From Stemphylium vesicarium (Eukaryota > Ascomycota > Dothideomycetes > Pleosporales > Pleosporaceae): a stretch of 64,000 nt of DNA. Positions 1-10,840 of this stretch are shown in pieces. The stretch covers positions 1-64,000 of the forward strand of contig QXCR01000134.1 in the NCBI GenBank assembly GCA_004380135.1. Reading direction: 5' to 3'. Below the pieces are notes generated by a model. The model was not told where the DNA came from. It made no database searches and saw only the letters and a program-made list of their open reading frames with translations. Made by a program: the position numbers and the translations under genes. The first letter of the stretch is position 1; every line of letters starts with the position of its first letter.

Positions 1-195
1 GGGTGGGGGGGTGAGATATTGAAAAAGCGAAGTAGTGAGATGGGCGTGAGGTCGGTTCTTCAGTATTTATACTATCTTCCTATTCAAATGCTGAAAGGCT
101 TGAGCCGATTAGAAAAAATGGTAGTTGCAGAAATGGGCGCTGAGCGAGTGACGAAATTTGGATAGCAAGGAAATCGACACTGAGCTGTTTCGGCG

Positions 196-254
196 TAATG
201 TCAATCCCTACATGCCGGGACGCACAGTGTAACGGGACACTTTTTCTTTCGGAG
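196..254 (+). repeat. diverged repeat copy A
   Basis: This segment aligns without gaps to the reverse complement of 4604-4662, with about 45 of 59 bases identical and over half of the differences being transitions. It includes the core CGGGACACTTTTT. Read in the matching frame it gives N-V-N-P-Y-M-P-G, a stop in place of a Lys, then R-D-T-F, whereas the partner reads through. The pair may be remnants of a multicopy element or of a dispersed gene. I do not recognise the family. Confidence 0.55.
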
Positions 255-951
255 GCTCGGAAAGCTCTCGCTACGCCTGGAAACCAAATGTTCCAGCATG
301 CATCGACTGTGTAGCTCTCAGCCTTCTACCTGATCAGACGCCGGTGACATTAACTGCAACGTTGACCGTGCCGTCACTAGCTTTGTCAGTGCCGTCCACT
401 ACGTCTTATCTGACACCCCATGTCAATTTGCGACGAGTCGTCTTCACGAGGCGCTCGGCGGGCCAAGGGAGAAGCCGAGATAGCAATCTTCAAGGCCGCA
501 ACCTCAGAAGGTCAAGTTAAGGTAAGGAATGTGGATCCCAGCAGTTTCTCTGTGCGAAAGGCAAGATCGTCAAAATGCGTCTGACCGGCCGTGCGTCTTA
601 AGCGAAATTTGGCGGCAGTAGCGTGCTGAGATGTTCGAGAGGCAGTGCACGCTGTGGCTGAGAACTGCGGCCTCCACTAATCACCTGGCCTTAGACAGCT
701 CTTATTCCCGGGGCCGTACAGGCAGCCATTTTCTGTTTCCCCAGTGGTGCCCGCCCCCGTCGCATAGAGCCAGGCGAGACGCTACAACGACAATCTTTGT
801 AACTTAACGTTATAACGCTAAATTGTTACAAGTTGTTTATACAGTAGGCCTATTGTGACGGTTAAGATGACTTCTATTCAAGGCAGTAGAAGGTCAGCCT
901 TTTGCTCCGCAACACCTGTAATCATCATGCGAATCTAGGAATGAAGGTAAT

Positions 952-981
952 GAGTTAGTTAATAAATATAATTAACTAACT
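952..981. repeat. perfect 10-bp inverted repeat with 10-base AT loop
   Basis: AGTTAGTTAA at 952-961 is the exact reverse complement of TTAACTAACT at 972-981, separated by an all-A/T loop. It could be a hairpin or a remnant of a short mobile element. No target-site duplication is evident. Confidence 0.7.
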
Positions 982-1146
982 GAGATACGTGCTTTTGTTG
1001 AAGCGCGTCCACTTCGTCGACCTGGTTGTCGTCACCCTCAAGCACCACGCATGGACGGACGTTACACACTCTGCTTCTGCTGCAGGTACGCAATGCAGTC
1101 CCGCACCCGAAACTCCTGCGCCCGTTGCCGCAGGTAGTCTTCTAAT

Positions 1147-1191
1147 TGTCAATCATAAATTGATTAGGGTCTAATCGATCTATGATTGACA
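1147..1191. repeat. nested palindrome beside the DUF3176 gene 3' end
   Basis: TGTCAATCATA (1147-1157) and TATGATTGACA (1181-1191) are perfect inverted copies. Nested inside, GATTAG (1162-1167) pairs with CTAATC (1171-1176). It sits 15 bases beyond the stop codon of the minus-strand DUF3176 gene, so it may lie in that gene's 3' untranslated region or be a tiny mobile-element footprint. Confidence 0.7.
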
Positions 1192-1206
1192 GTCAGAAGC
1201 ATGTGT

Positions 1207-3492
1207 CTATCTATGAACTAGTCTTAGCGTACTACTCTCTCTCTGGAGACTTACACTTGTCGATCTAGCGATCGACTTCATCTCTACCTTCCCAGCCGGT
1301 GTCTTGTCCACTTCTACCTCACAGAATAGTGCTGCAAGAAACGAACTCTTCCAGAGTCGATCGGTCTCGATACTGCGATTTTCGACTGCTACCAGCACGA
1401 GAAACATCCCGGTGAGTGCGATCATAGCGGCCGGAAATGTAATCCAAGGCCATCGAATGTACACGCACGTCGTGTTAACCCAGAGTGTTCCGGATGAATA
1501 CTGTAAGTAAGGTTCTGACGTGTTTGTATACCCACCATTTGTCCGGAAGACAGAGGTCATCGATTTCGCCAAGCCTTCAATGCGTTGATTGACGCTGTCA
1601 AATGTCATGTTTCCGTCCTTGAACAGAATTTGCAGGTGAGTTGACCCAGCTGCCCCGCCCTTGCGTCCCGAAGTAAGGTTCTGGTTGCTAAAGACCTCGG
1701 TCAAAGTGTCTCTTATACTTATCATAGAGAATCGAGAGATGCTCCAAACACAGTCTTCCGGATAATACATCCATCGGAACCCTGCGCTTGGGTTCCTCTG
1801 ACCCGTGAGGTTGACGTAGGTGAGTTCGTCACTGAGTTCCGGAACTTCGACTAACCCGTGCGCACCAAATTCCGACCCCTCGCATAACTCTCGTGTACCG
1901 TTGCGTATTGTATGATTTTTGGTCGTCCTATGACTCCATGAAAAGACAAAGTTTGTGATGTCTTGATCGTGGAGAGGGTCAGGTAGATCAGGGACATTCG
2001 AGGTCACCGGCTCGAGGTAAGAAAAGTCGGTCAGAATCTCTTCAAGTACGGCGTTCTCGATCTTGGCGGTGTAGGTATTGACCGTTGGGATCAGCGAACA
2101 GTTGACTATTTGCCAGTCTGTGCTGACGTAGTCCGGTCTAAAACGGATATAGAAACCTATTATCATTCCTGAAATGGATGTAGGTTCGATCCAGGACGAC
2201 GCAACTACTCCGTAGCCCATTCTATTCCACTCCATGGACTGATTGTTGCCATATTCATATCCCAGATATACTCCAGAGTCGGACTCGTTAACAACACGAA
2301 TCTGGCGGGTGGTGTCCTCACAGTGGTGGAGAATTCCTAGCGAAGAGAATGACGGAGTGCTAGGTTCAGAGAAGGTGCAATTACCGCTATTGCATCCTGA
2401 GGACAGTACGCTTGTCAGATCACGCAGGCGATCCAGCAAGCCAACATTGATCGCAGTTACCATCGGGGTATATTCCATGGGCACGTTACTCTGGGCCAAC
2501 CCTCCTATCTGAGCATATGAATTGGTTCTTGAGATGTTGACTAAAGCAGTGGTATCTTTCTGAGGGCAGTCCCTGAACTGGACGAGCTGTTGTGAAAAAA
2601 ATCCAGTGAGGGATGCCATGATAGTGATAAGTGCACCCATCATAGCAAGGTAGCTTACGTATATTAATTATTCTCATCAGACGGAGGCTGTATTGGTACT
2701 TACTATGCGTTTCTTGGTCTGAAGTGATATAGCAAGGTGACCGAACCCCAGGAGCCACGGCTAGCGAAGTCCAGTCGTTCAATCTGTTCCAATTTTCTGG
2801 CTTTTCGATACCAATTCCATTTACACTGGCTGAGACCTGTCAATATCGTCAGGTTATTCTCGCCAACAGTGTGATTTTGAATTACCTTCTGCGAGAACCA
2901 CGCCTACGCCGGCTCTCATGACTAGAGAAAACAACGATATGATAGAGTTGATAGTGACCAATTGAGGCCATTGAGGAAGTGGCTTAGTTTGATGAGCTAA
3001 GAGTGTCGTAACAAGCCCAGCAAGCGCCAAGATCGACACGACGTAACTGAAAGTTTCTGCTGTCCAGTTCCGATTCAAGCCCTGGGCCGACCGCTTCCAG
3101 CCCACACCACTGCGGGTTGGTACCGATAATTGGGGCTGGTGCGACTTGATGGGTCGTTCATCCGAATTCCTCGTCGAGGTTTCACTAGGATCTTCTCTCA
3201 TAGATGCTGGCGCTTCACTCGCCGCCAAAGAAATACCCTGACTGGATCGTCGCAACACCTCGGTCATCTCAATGTCGTCAATGTTTGACGGTGCATGGGT
3301 CGATAGGTCTTCTTGACCGACACGTCCAAGCCCATCGCTCATCTCGTCAGTGAAAGCAATGAGGGGTGACGGCACTGAAATGCCCTCGTTTCGTAGCAAG
3401 GGGCTGCTCTCGCGTAAATACTCCGCTTCTTCTCTTGCTGCGTTATCGTTGTCGGTGATAGGTGGTCGTATCAATGACTCGGGATTATTCAT
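1207..3492 (-). CDS. DUF3176 family membrane protein
   Basis: Three exons (3492-2886, 2836-2704, 2653-1207) encode about 728 residues. The first 130 or so residues are polar and low-complexity. Membrane segments follow near residues 149-166 and 180-200, a third near 245-265, and a last one about 50 residues before the C-terminus. The family signature is clear: plplWPqlvTiNsiIS, then E-G-L-S-Q-C-K-W-N-W in exon 2, then L-D-F-A-S-R-G-S-W-G, and near the end IRWPWITFPA and LWKSS. The start is the first ATG in frame; an upstream TTG codon was not used. The introns of 49 and 50 bases have GTAATT and GTAAGT donors. The family is common in filamentous ascomycetes and has no established function; a surface or plasma-membrane location is an inference. 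The long central part with many N-x-S/T sites is probably extracytoplasmic. Confidence 0.88.
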
Positions 3493-4603
3493 TTTGAGAA
3501 TTCTCAAAGAGGTTTTTATCGTATAGTGACAACAAGGGAAGAGAGACAGCGCTGATTATATGGGTGTCGGTTTTACCCAAGTAGACTGACGTCAGATTCT
3601 AGATTGATGTTCACGGTGTGCGACACAAAGCAAGGCTTAGACTTGTTGAAGGAACCTCATCGGTAGCCAATCGCGCACAGCCTCACTGATTGCAGATCAC
3701 ACACTGTACGAAGCAGGTCTGCAGCGTGAAACTTGGCGATAAAAGTCGAGCACGACATGCTGACATGACCGGGACGGGAATAAGGTATGTCTGAGGCTGA
3801 AATGGTTATTAGAGGCCGCAATCCTCAGCCACAGTGCTGTAACACCCAGGCCGAAGGTCTGCAGTTGGGCGGATTTGGTCCCAACATATTTGCTTCTTGC
3901 ACTCGCGCCTTGGCGAAGATACCTGCTTTTAATCTGCGCTTCGCGCAGGGGAAGACGGGCAAGAATTATTCTCCTTACTACCACCCCCTTAGTGTAGTAA
4001 TACAGAGTCATCCCCCACTATTCTATTGCAGTGTGAAGCAAATACTATTGCCTATAACTGCGCCTTACAAGTGCGCACTGCCCCACGTAGACATTTCAGC
4101 ACGCTACTGCAAGCTGCTGCGTGCTTCGAGCAGCTAGCAGCGCACGGCTGGTTAGACGCGTTCTGATGATCTTGCCTTTCGCGCGGCGAAATGGCCGGGA
4201 TGCATACTCCTTACCTAAGTCTACTTTTTAAGTGTGCGGACTTACTCTTTGCTGTCTTAACTTTCTTTCTAGCCTATTGAGCTCATCATAGATAAGTTAG
4301 ATATGTAGAAGGTACCTAAGCTGTCGTGTGTTCTACAAATTGATACTAACAAATTTGGTGTAGGATGTACGTAGGGCTGCGAAAGCTGAACCGTGAGGAT
4401 GCTACTGACCTTGCTGTGTCTGGCGGTGTAGCTTGTAAGTGGACCAGCAGAGAGTCGATGAATGCCCTCAGCAGATCGACCGATAGCGTGTACAACACCA
4501 CGCTCTTCCTGATCGGAGGCTGGTATAATAGCAGAGCAACAGCTGCAGAAGCCAAGCGTGTTGAGCTTGACTTTGTGCAGTTGCGCTGGCCTGATGCCGA
4601 AGG

Positions 4604-4662
4604 TCCGGACAAAAAAGTGTCCCGCTTCACAGGGTGTCCCGCCACGCAGGGATGGACGTTAT
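4604..4662 (-). repeat. diverged repeat copy B
   Basis: The reverse complement aligns ungapped to 196-254 at about 76 percent identity. In the matching frame on the minus strand it reads N-V-H-P-C-V-A-G-H-P-V-K-R-D-T-F, open where copy A has a stop. The conserved frame suggests that both derive from protein-coding sequence. Similarity appears to fade quickly outside these limits. Confidence 0.55.
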
Positions 4663-5195
4663 TAAACATTCAATGGCGTCTTGCGTCGGTCACTCGACAG
4701 CTGCAGCACAAGCCCTGGATCCTTCCTTACAAGGGAAGATCCCGAAGCTGACAATTTGGCGGGTGCAAATGTTCTCACGAACACCCAATAGTATAATGGT
4801 AGTGATGCCGCCGGATCACGACCTCGGTATGGAGAAGCCCAACGGCTGGCTCCGGCGGTCCAGAACATGGTTTTTGGAAAGCGCCTTAGCGGCGAGGGTA
4901 GCCCGTTTCGTAGTTGATGAGCCGAGATGGTCTCACGCTGATAGCTTGGCGGGCTGTCATATGTCAAACCAAGTTCATGGTAGTAGGACAGCGCTATGAC
5001 TAGCACGATGTTTGGGTGTTCGTTTTCGAGATTAATTTCTTGCTGAAAGGGTACGGGACTTCATGCAGACATCGTAGAAGGAGAGAGTGAGGGGCTGCTG
5101 CTTTAAAGAATTACCCCGAGTTCAATCAATCCATACCAGTTAACGCCGTAGGTGGGATATTTTGGAAGGTGTTCTGGCAGTGCTTTACTAGCGGC

Positions 5196-5201
5196 CACGT
5201 G
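5196..5201 (+). promoter_or_regulatory. CACGTG(GG) Pho4/NUC-1-type site
   Basis: CACGTGGG lies about 435 bases upstream of the phosphate transporter start. Pho4 of yeast and NUC-1 of Neurospora bind CACGTG with flanking G bases upstream of phosphate-starvation genes. The match and position are seen in the sequence; regulation by phosphate is inferred. A single six-base core can occur by chance. Confidence 0.45.
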
Positions 5202-5634
5202 GGACAATCGATAGGGTGTCAACGCCGACCTTCAAACTGCATCCCGCGCAACACCTCCCCACCACACCGGATCCACGACAAGGATCACGCATTCGTCGCG
5301 ATATGACAGTCGCAGTGCCAATTCGCGAACCACCAAGCCTTGTAGCGGCCTGGGCTTGCAGAAGGGCCATTTAACGCGTAAATCTGCCTTTCGCGGCGGC
5401 ATGTACGAAGGAGGCGTTGCAAATCTTCGGTGCGTGCTCGTTTCTGGCTCTTGGATTGGCTGTTGTCTTTCATTCAACTCAGCGACAAGCATGTCGCTCA
5501 GCCATCAAGAGATGCTTGGATGTAGGTATAAAGCTTGGCCCTGCACTCTTGACCACTGACCTCCACCTCGCACATCCGTTTTTTCCGATACCAAGCTTTG
5601 CAGAAATCCTTCCAAGGCTCGGCAAATCTTCGAA

Positions 5635-7620
5635 ATGGCTGCCAAAACAGCTGGCGGCAACGCCGCGTTCCACAACTTCAATAAGTATGCTTCCAAGAAA
5701 CACTTCCACAAGCAGCTCCGACTGACGATCGTTCTAGTGACTTCGCTGTGCGTTGAAACGATGTGCGCTTCAATCTGAAAGATACTGACGTTGCATAGCA
5801 TATAGAAGACCCCAATGAGCGGCGACGTCTTGCCCTCGCGGAGATCGACAAAGCGCCTTTTGGATGGTATCACGTGCGCGCCATCCTTGTAGCAGGCACC
5901 GGCTTCTTCACCGACTCGTACGATATCTTCTGTGTATCCCTCTTGACTATCATGCTGGGCATCGTGTACAAGCAAGACCACAAGGGCACGCTTACCACCC
6001 AACAAGACACCGCTATCAAGCTTGCAACTTCAGCCGGTACTGTCCTAGGGCAGTTTGGATTTGGTGCGCTCGCTGATATCGTTGGGCGCAAGAAGATGTA
6101 TGGACTTGAGTTGATCTTGATTATTGTTGCGACGCTCGCGCAATCGCTTGTTGGTCCAGGTCCGGGAACTTCAGTTGTTGGCCTCATCATCTTTTGGCGC
6201 GTGCTCATGGGAATCGGTCAGTTCCGCTGTTCTGTTCAATCTCTGTTCAATTGCTGATTATACCCAGGTATCGGAGGTGACTACCCTCTCTCCTCGATCA
6301 TCACTTCCGAGTTCGCGACCACCAAGTGGCGTGGTGCCATGATGGGCGCTGTGTTCGCCATGCAGGGTTTCGGCCAGCTTGGTGGAGCCCTTGTCATGCT
6401 TTGCCTCGTAGCTGGCTTTAAGGATACTCTCTCTTCCGCAAGTGGATACGACACTTGCACGGGAGACTGCCAAGTGGCCGTCGATAAGATGTGGCGTGCT
6501 CTGATCGGAATCGGTATCGTTCCTGCTTGCATCGCCCTCTACTATCGTCTTACCATCCCGGAGACGCCTCGTTACACTTTTGACGTCGCTCGCGACGTAG
6601 AGAAGGCAAATGTAGATGCGCAACAGTACCTTTCTGGCAAGCATGGCGAAGGAAACCCGGACGAGATCACCCAGATCGCTGCTCGTCAACAGTCTGCTGT
6701 TCAGCTCGAAGTCCCAAAAGCTTCTTTTCGCGACTTCTTTAGGTTCTACGGAAAGCTCCGCAATGGGAAGATTCTGTTCGGAACTGCGATGTCATGGCTG
6801 CTCCTCGATGTTGCCTTCTATGGGCTTGGCCTTAACTCTTCCACTGTCCTCCAAGCAATTGGCTATGCTAGCGGCGACAACTTGCATCTCAAGCTTTACA
6901 ACATCGCCGCCGGTAACGCCATCCTTGTGTGTGCCGGTGCCATTCCAGGTTATTGGCTTGCCGTTGCGACCATTGACACGGTTGGCCGCAAGCCCCTTCA
7001 GCTGGCTGGGTTCACACTCCTTACTATTCTCTTCATCATCTGGGTACGTACACATACCTGGCGACAGCTAAAAGCTTGAAAGTTCATGCTAACTCCACTC
7101 TAGGGCTTCGCCTACAAACACCTCAGTGGACACGCCATGTTGGCAATCTATGTCCTCATCCAGCTGTTCTTCAACTGGGGTCCCAACACCACGACCTTCA
7201 TTGTTCCAGGTGAATGCTTCCCCACGCGATACCGCTCAACCTCGCACGGTATCTCCGCTGGATCAGGAAAGATTGGCTCCATCATCGCCCAGGGAGCCAT
7301 TGCTCCTCTCCGAACTCGCGGCAATGCTACAAAGCTCAACCCCAGCCCCTGGCTCAACCACGTCATGCGTAAGTGTCCCTGTACCAACTGAATATCAAAC
7401 ATATACTGATTCTTTACGCCCACATCTAGAAATCTTCTCCGCTTTCATGTTCGCTGGTATCTTTTCCACCCTACTCATTCCCGAGACCAAGCGCAGAACG
7501 CTGGAGGATCTGGCACAAGACTGGGACATGGGCGATGAGAGCATTACGGGAGCGGAGCATGCCCACAAGGTTGACAACCGCAGCAGTGATGATGCGGGTG
7601 TTACCGAGCTGAAGGCCTAA
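5635..7620 (+). CDS. PHO84: high-affinity inorganic phosphate transporter, Pho84-like (MFS)
   Basis: Six exons (5635-5684, 5738-5747, 5799-6216, 6268-7043, 7104-7368, 7430-7620) encode 569 residues, the usual size for phosphate:H+ symporters. Family marks are GGNAAFHNF near the N-terminus, ERRRLALAEID-APFGWYH, FFTDSYDIF, ADIVGRKKMYG, MGIGIGGDYPLS, the central hydrophilic loop, FNWGPNTTTFIVPGE and the C-terminal IPETK. Twelve membrane spans are expected. The second exon is only 10 bases; without it the frame breaks, and with it the protein reads HNFNNDFAHIEDPNERRR as in relatives. Introns are 51-61 bases. The protein should act in the plasma membrane. The gene is convergent with the ferric reductase at 7889. 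A CACGTGGG upstream fits phosphate control. Confidence 0.93.
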
Positions 7621-7888
7621 TTCTAAAAGTGTGAGACGCGATTGACGCTTTTACTCATTCGTAGGCATGCATCCCCTTTCCGACTATCACTTCTGTTTTT
7701 ATCATGCCTGAATCTCATTCATCTTTTTTCTCAATACGATTCATCCTGCAAAGTAATGTATGGGTTCTTTGTTAGCTTTGAGCCTACGCATACTAAGCTC
7801 TAAATTACAATCAGTCAACCAAGTATTCGCTCATCTCTAAGAAACCCGATCCTAAATTCCAGACTCCGCCCAGACCTAATCAAAATCT

Positions 7889-9748
7889 TTATACTTCCCA
7901 CTTCGCCATGTACCAGCTGATGTCGCCAGTAGAAGTCTGGTTTCCAGACCTGATCGTACGTTGCGCCTTGACGCACGCATCCTCCGTAGCATTGATTAGC
8001 CCGTCCGGCCCAGAGCTATAGACCCACACACTCCCTTTAAGGGCTACCCCCTTCTCACCAACCGGATTCGTATCTGCAGAGGCCCAGTCTATACCAAGAG
8101 CGCAATTCACATGTAGTACTGGGTCCAGTCTCCCATTCTCCGAGCTGACGTGAGCAACGAGCTCTAGTCGCGGTGTTGAAGCAGCTATATCCTTCAGCTT
8201 CTGCCATTCCTGCAGAGAGACCGTGTCCTGGTCACGAACACTCCACACAAAGGTGAAAGTACTGTCCTCGTCTGACGCTCTGGTCTCGAGCCACCAGATG
8301 GCGAGACTGTACGCGCCGGTCATTCCGGTCCCGCCCACGATGCACAGAATGTGCGAAGCGGTCTTGTACTGGGTGTCGCTTGAAGCATACGGTCCCTCTA
8401 AGCGAAGATCAAGCTCCACTGTGTCGCGGGTGTTGGGAACGAGCGCCCCAAGCTTCCAAGTCCATTCCTTGTCGAGTCTCTTTTGCTTCCTTCCTCCCGA
8501 TCTCTGGAAGAGGAAGACTGGGCCAGATTTGCTTGAGCTAGGGATCGCTGCCGTAAAGGCGTGGCTTTGCAATTTGCTGACGGTGGGCATGTTGATGTAA
8601 TAATGTCTGAGCGGATCACCCATAACGACGGCCTTCTCGTTCGAAGGTTCGATGGCATCACCATCGTTCGCCAGAGACTTTTCCCATTGAGCTAAGGTAA
8701 TTCTGTACCAATCTGAACCTGCGTTCTCGATCATCGCTTTGACCTTTTTGTGCGAACCACTTGTATCTCCGGAGAAGGCTCGCATGCCCAAGTCGATAAT
8801 GTAGAGAACCAAGCCCGGAAATAGAAGGTAAAAGTCCGTACTGGCGTGTACGGATGCTCCGATAAAGATAGAGATGCTGCAGAAAAGGTGAAAGTAATAG
8901 AAGGTGTTGTATGCTCTTCTGCGCAGGATGGGAATTGATGTTAGTACTATGACGATAATGAGCAGGAATGTCCCAATGCCGTTGTAGGTTGTAGTCGTGA
9001 ACCAAGGACTGCGCTTCTCTGACTCTTCCAGGGTCATGTTTGGGTTACCAGTGGCGAATGCTTGTTCTCTTGCCTCGTCCTCTCCGCCCAGAGCTGTGGC
9101 GTAAACCTGCAGAGCTGTGAGTGCTTATCCAAACAGCGACTTCGCAATGAGACTTACGATGTAGCTTGCTCCATGAGCCGCGACTGCAGCCACGAAAAGA
9201 TACGAAATCGCTTTGTGCGCAAATAATAGCGTGCTGTGATGCAGTCCAAATGCCTTCCCGATGAGACTTTTGCGCGAGACGGGGATGACGAGTAAAGCCA
9301 TGAGAAAGTCGGCATAGTGTCCCGTCACACCAGTAACAGTGAGGAGAATCTTTGCAATCGTCCAGTCTAGCGGGTCGGTTCTCAAGGCCCAGAAATCAAG
9401 TAGAGCAGTGAGCCAAATTCCGGTCGTGGCGAGAGTGCTGCCGACGATCCAGATCGATGCCACGGAGCCGCCGGTAGTGATTCGTTTCCCAAGGACCGGA
9501 ACTCTGAACGGCGTGGAATGCGACAATAAAAGTTGGACGGAAGGAAATGTCGCTCGCAAACCGAGTCCAAGACCGGTGATGGCTAACATGAGGTAGAAGG
9601 TGCCTAAGTGTATCCTCGTCTCGTCGAGCAGGAAGTCCTCGGGGCACACTGTTGCGTAGCATGGCGCGTAGGTAAGACCCAAAGTCGCGCCGAAAAAGGA
9701 GATGGGTATGATAACAATGGCAGTGATCTTGCTGATCGGGTGGTTCAT
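7889..9748 (-). CDS. ferric/cupric reductase transmembrane protein (FRE family)
   Basis: Two exons (9748-9158 and 9106-7889, intron 51 bases) encode about 602 residues. The protein opens with a membrane segment right after Met and has about seven spans. Paired heme histidines 14 residues apart are visible: H178/H192 (in HK..AAHGAS) and H270/H284 (in FHLF..VHAS). The C-terminal half is the FAD/NADPH reductase: a GGTGMTGAYSLAIWW dinucleotide motif and a terminal VYSSGPDGL in place of the usual CGP-type motif. It would pass electrons from NADPH to extracellular Fe3+ or Cu2+ for uptake. An upstream in-frame ATG at 9946 would add 66 polar residues; I prefer 9748 because a membrane span follows directly. 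No oxidase or permease partner lies next to it, so this is not a classic iron uptake cluster. Confidence 0.88.
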
Positions 9749-10840
9749 GACTGGTGAAGAAGTCGCTCTAGCGATTGTGAGCAAAAGATGGAAAGGAAAT
9801 GTATGGATACGTCTCAGGTGCTTTGGTACCTGCGCAATATATACAGACTCTTGTGGTAACGGGCCTACTCGGGTAGTAGCTGCATTCGCAATCATCTTTG
9901 CCAATGCTGCCTCCTTGCCACGCCTTGAGTCTCTTAGTGTGGACATTGTCGGAGGAGATTGTCTTGGAATATCTTGGCCTCGAGGCGGTGTTGCTTGCTG
10001 GTATGTGCTGCGCTCTAGCTTTATCTATCGGCAGTGGCTTTTGAATAATAGGATATCGCATTATGTTGGTCTTGATCACGTAAGATTGGTAGCGGGAGGG
10101 TATTGTGATGAGGGCTCTGCTAGTCAATTCACGTGCAAAGCTTCAATGAGAACGTATAACCAGCGATTAAGTGACACGAAACAAAAGATTGGGCTTTGTT
10201 GGATATGCTTACGCACGAGAGAAGAGCTCCAACGATCATACGCGTAGCCCCGGGCATCATGGCATGAACGAAGTCCTAAGATTTCCGAAACCCGTCTTTA
10301 TTCTACATGTCACCGGTATATTAACAAGGCTGTGCATACGTCCGTAATAATTTAGCTTCTTGGCTTGTCCTTTGCTTGTCCGAATGTTGAGAGTAGCTGT
10401 TTGCGAGTACAGCATACAGTGTTGTGGTTTATGGTAAGCCCACGCTAGTCCAGAGGAGGAAATGTTCCGCACCAATCGCAGTCGTTCCGCAAGGATGCGA
10501 TCACGAAACCGGAGTATCTTCACGATCGGGGAATTCGCTAATATGGAAGCACCTGGGTGGTTGGGTCCAGCTAAGGAACTGTAAGTTTCAGCCTTGATGA
10601 GGTTCGAAACCTTCCCAGCTCATGCGCGTCGGTCGACTTTGCTTTTATACTCAAGTACGCCTTCTTGGTTCTGGTTCACTCCACCGTACACATCCTGCCT
10701 CTATCAGCAACTCCAATACCGCAGCGGCAGGCTTATAGCGGAACCATCATATACATTAAATCGACTCTTCACAAATACCTTCATTTCCTTTAAAGTCATC
10801 TCTTTCCAGTTTCCTATTAAAGATCATCCTTCATTTCAAC
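9749..10840. other. intergenic, upstream regions of two divergent genes
   Basis: No convincing gene. The left part must carry the ferric reductase promoter. The right part (about 10600-10840) is pyrimidine-rich, as expected of a fungal 5' leader for the FAD monooxygenase starting at 10841. Confidence 0.55.

Larger units (their letters stand above)
1..1206. other. gene-poor stretch with repeat remnants
   Basis: No open frame here looks like a gene. The stretch contains one copy of a decayed repeat (196-254) and two small palindromes (952-981 and 1147-1191), listed separately. Base composition turns AT-rich around 790-980. Any promoter for a gene to the left is outside the window. Confidence 0.6.
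3493..5634. other. gene-poor region and phosphate-transporter upstream region
   Basis: No open frame has recognisable protein features. The stretch holds the second copy of the decayed repeat (4604-4662) and, near its right end, a CACGTGGG site. 4200-4330 is AT-leaning. The last few hundred bases must contain the promoter of the phosphate transporter starting at 5635. Confidence 0.55.

Noticed and set aside
4784..4850. A tRNA-like 5' half (TAGTATAATGGTAGT, like a D arm)
   Set aside because: No anticodon stem, T arm (GTTCRANNC) or matching acceptor 3' strand follows.
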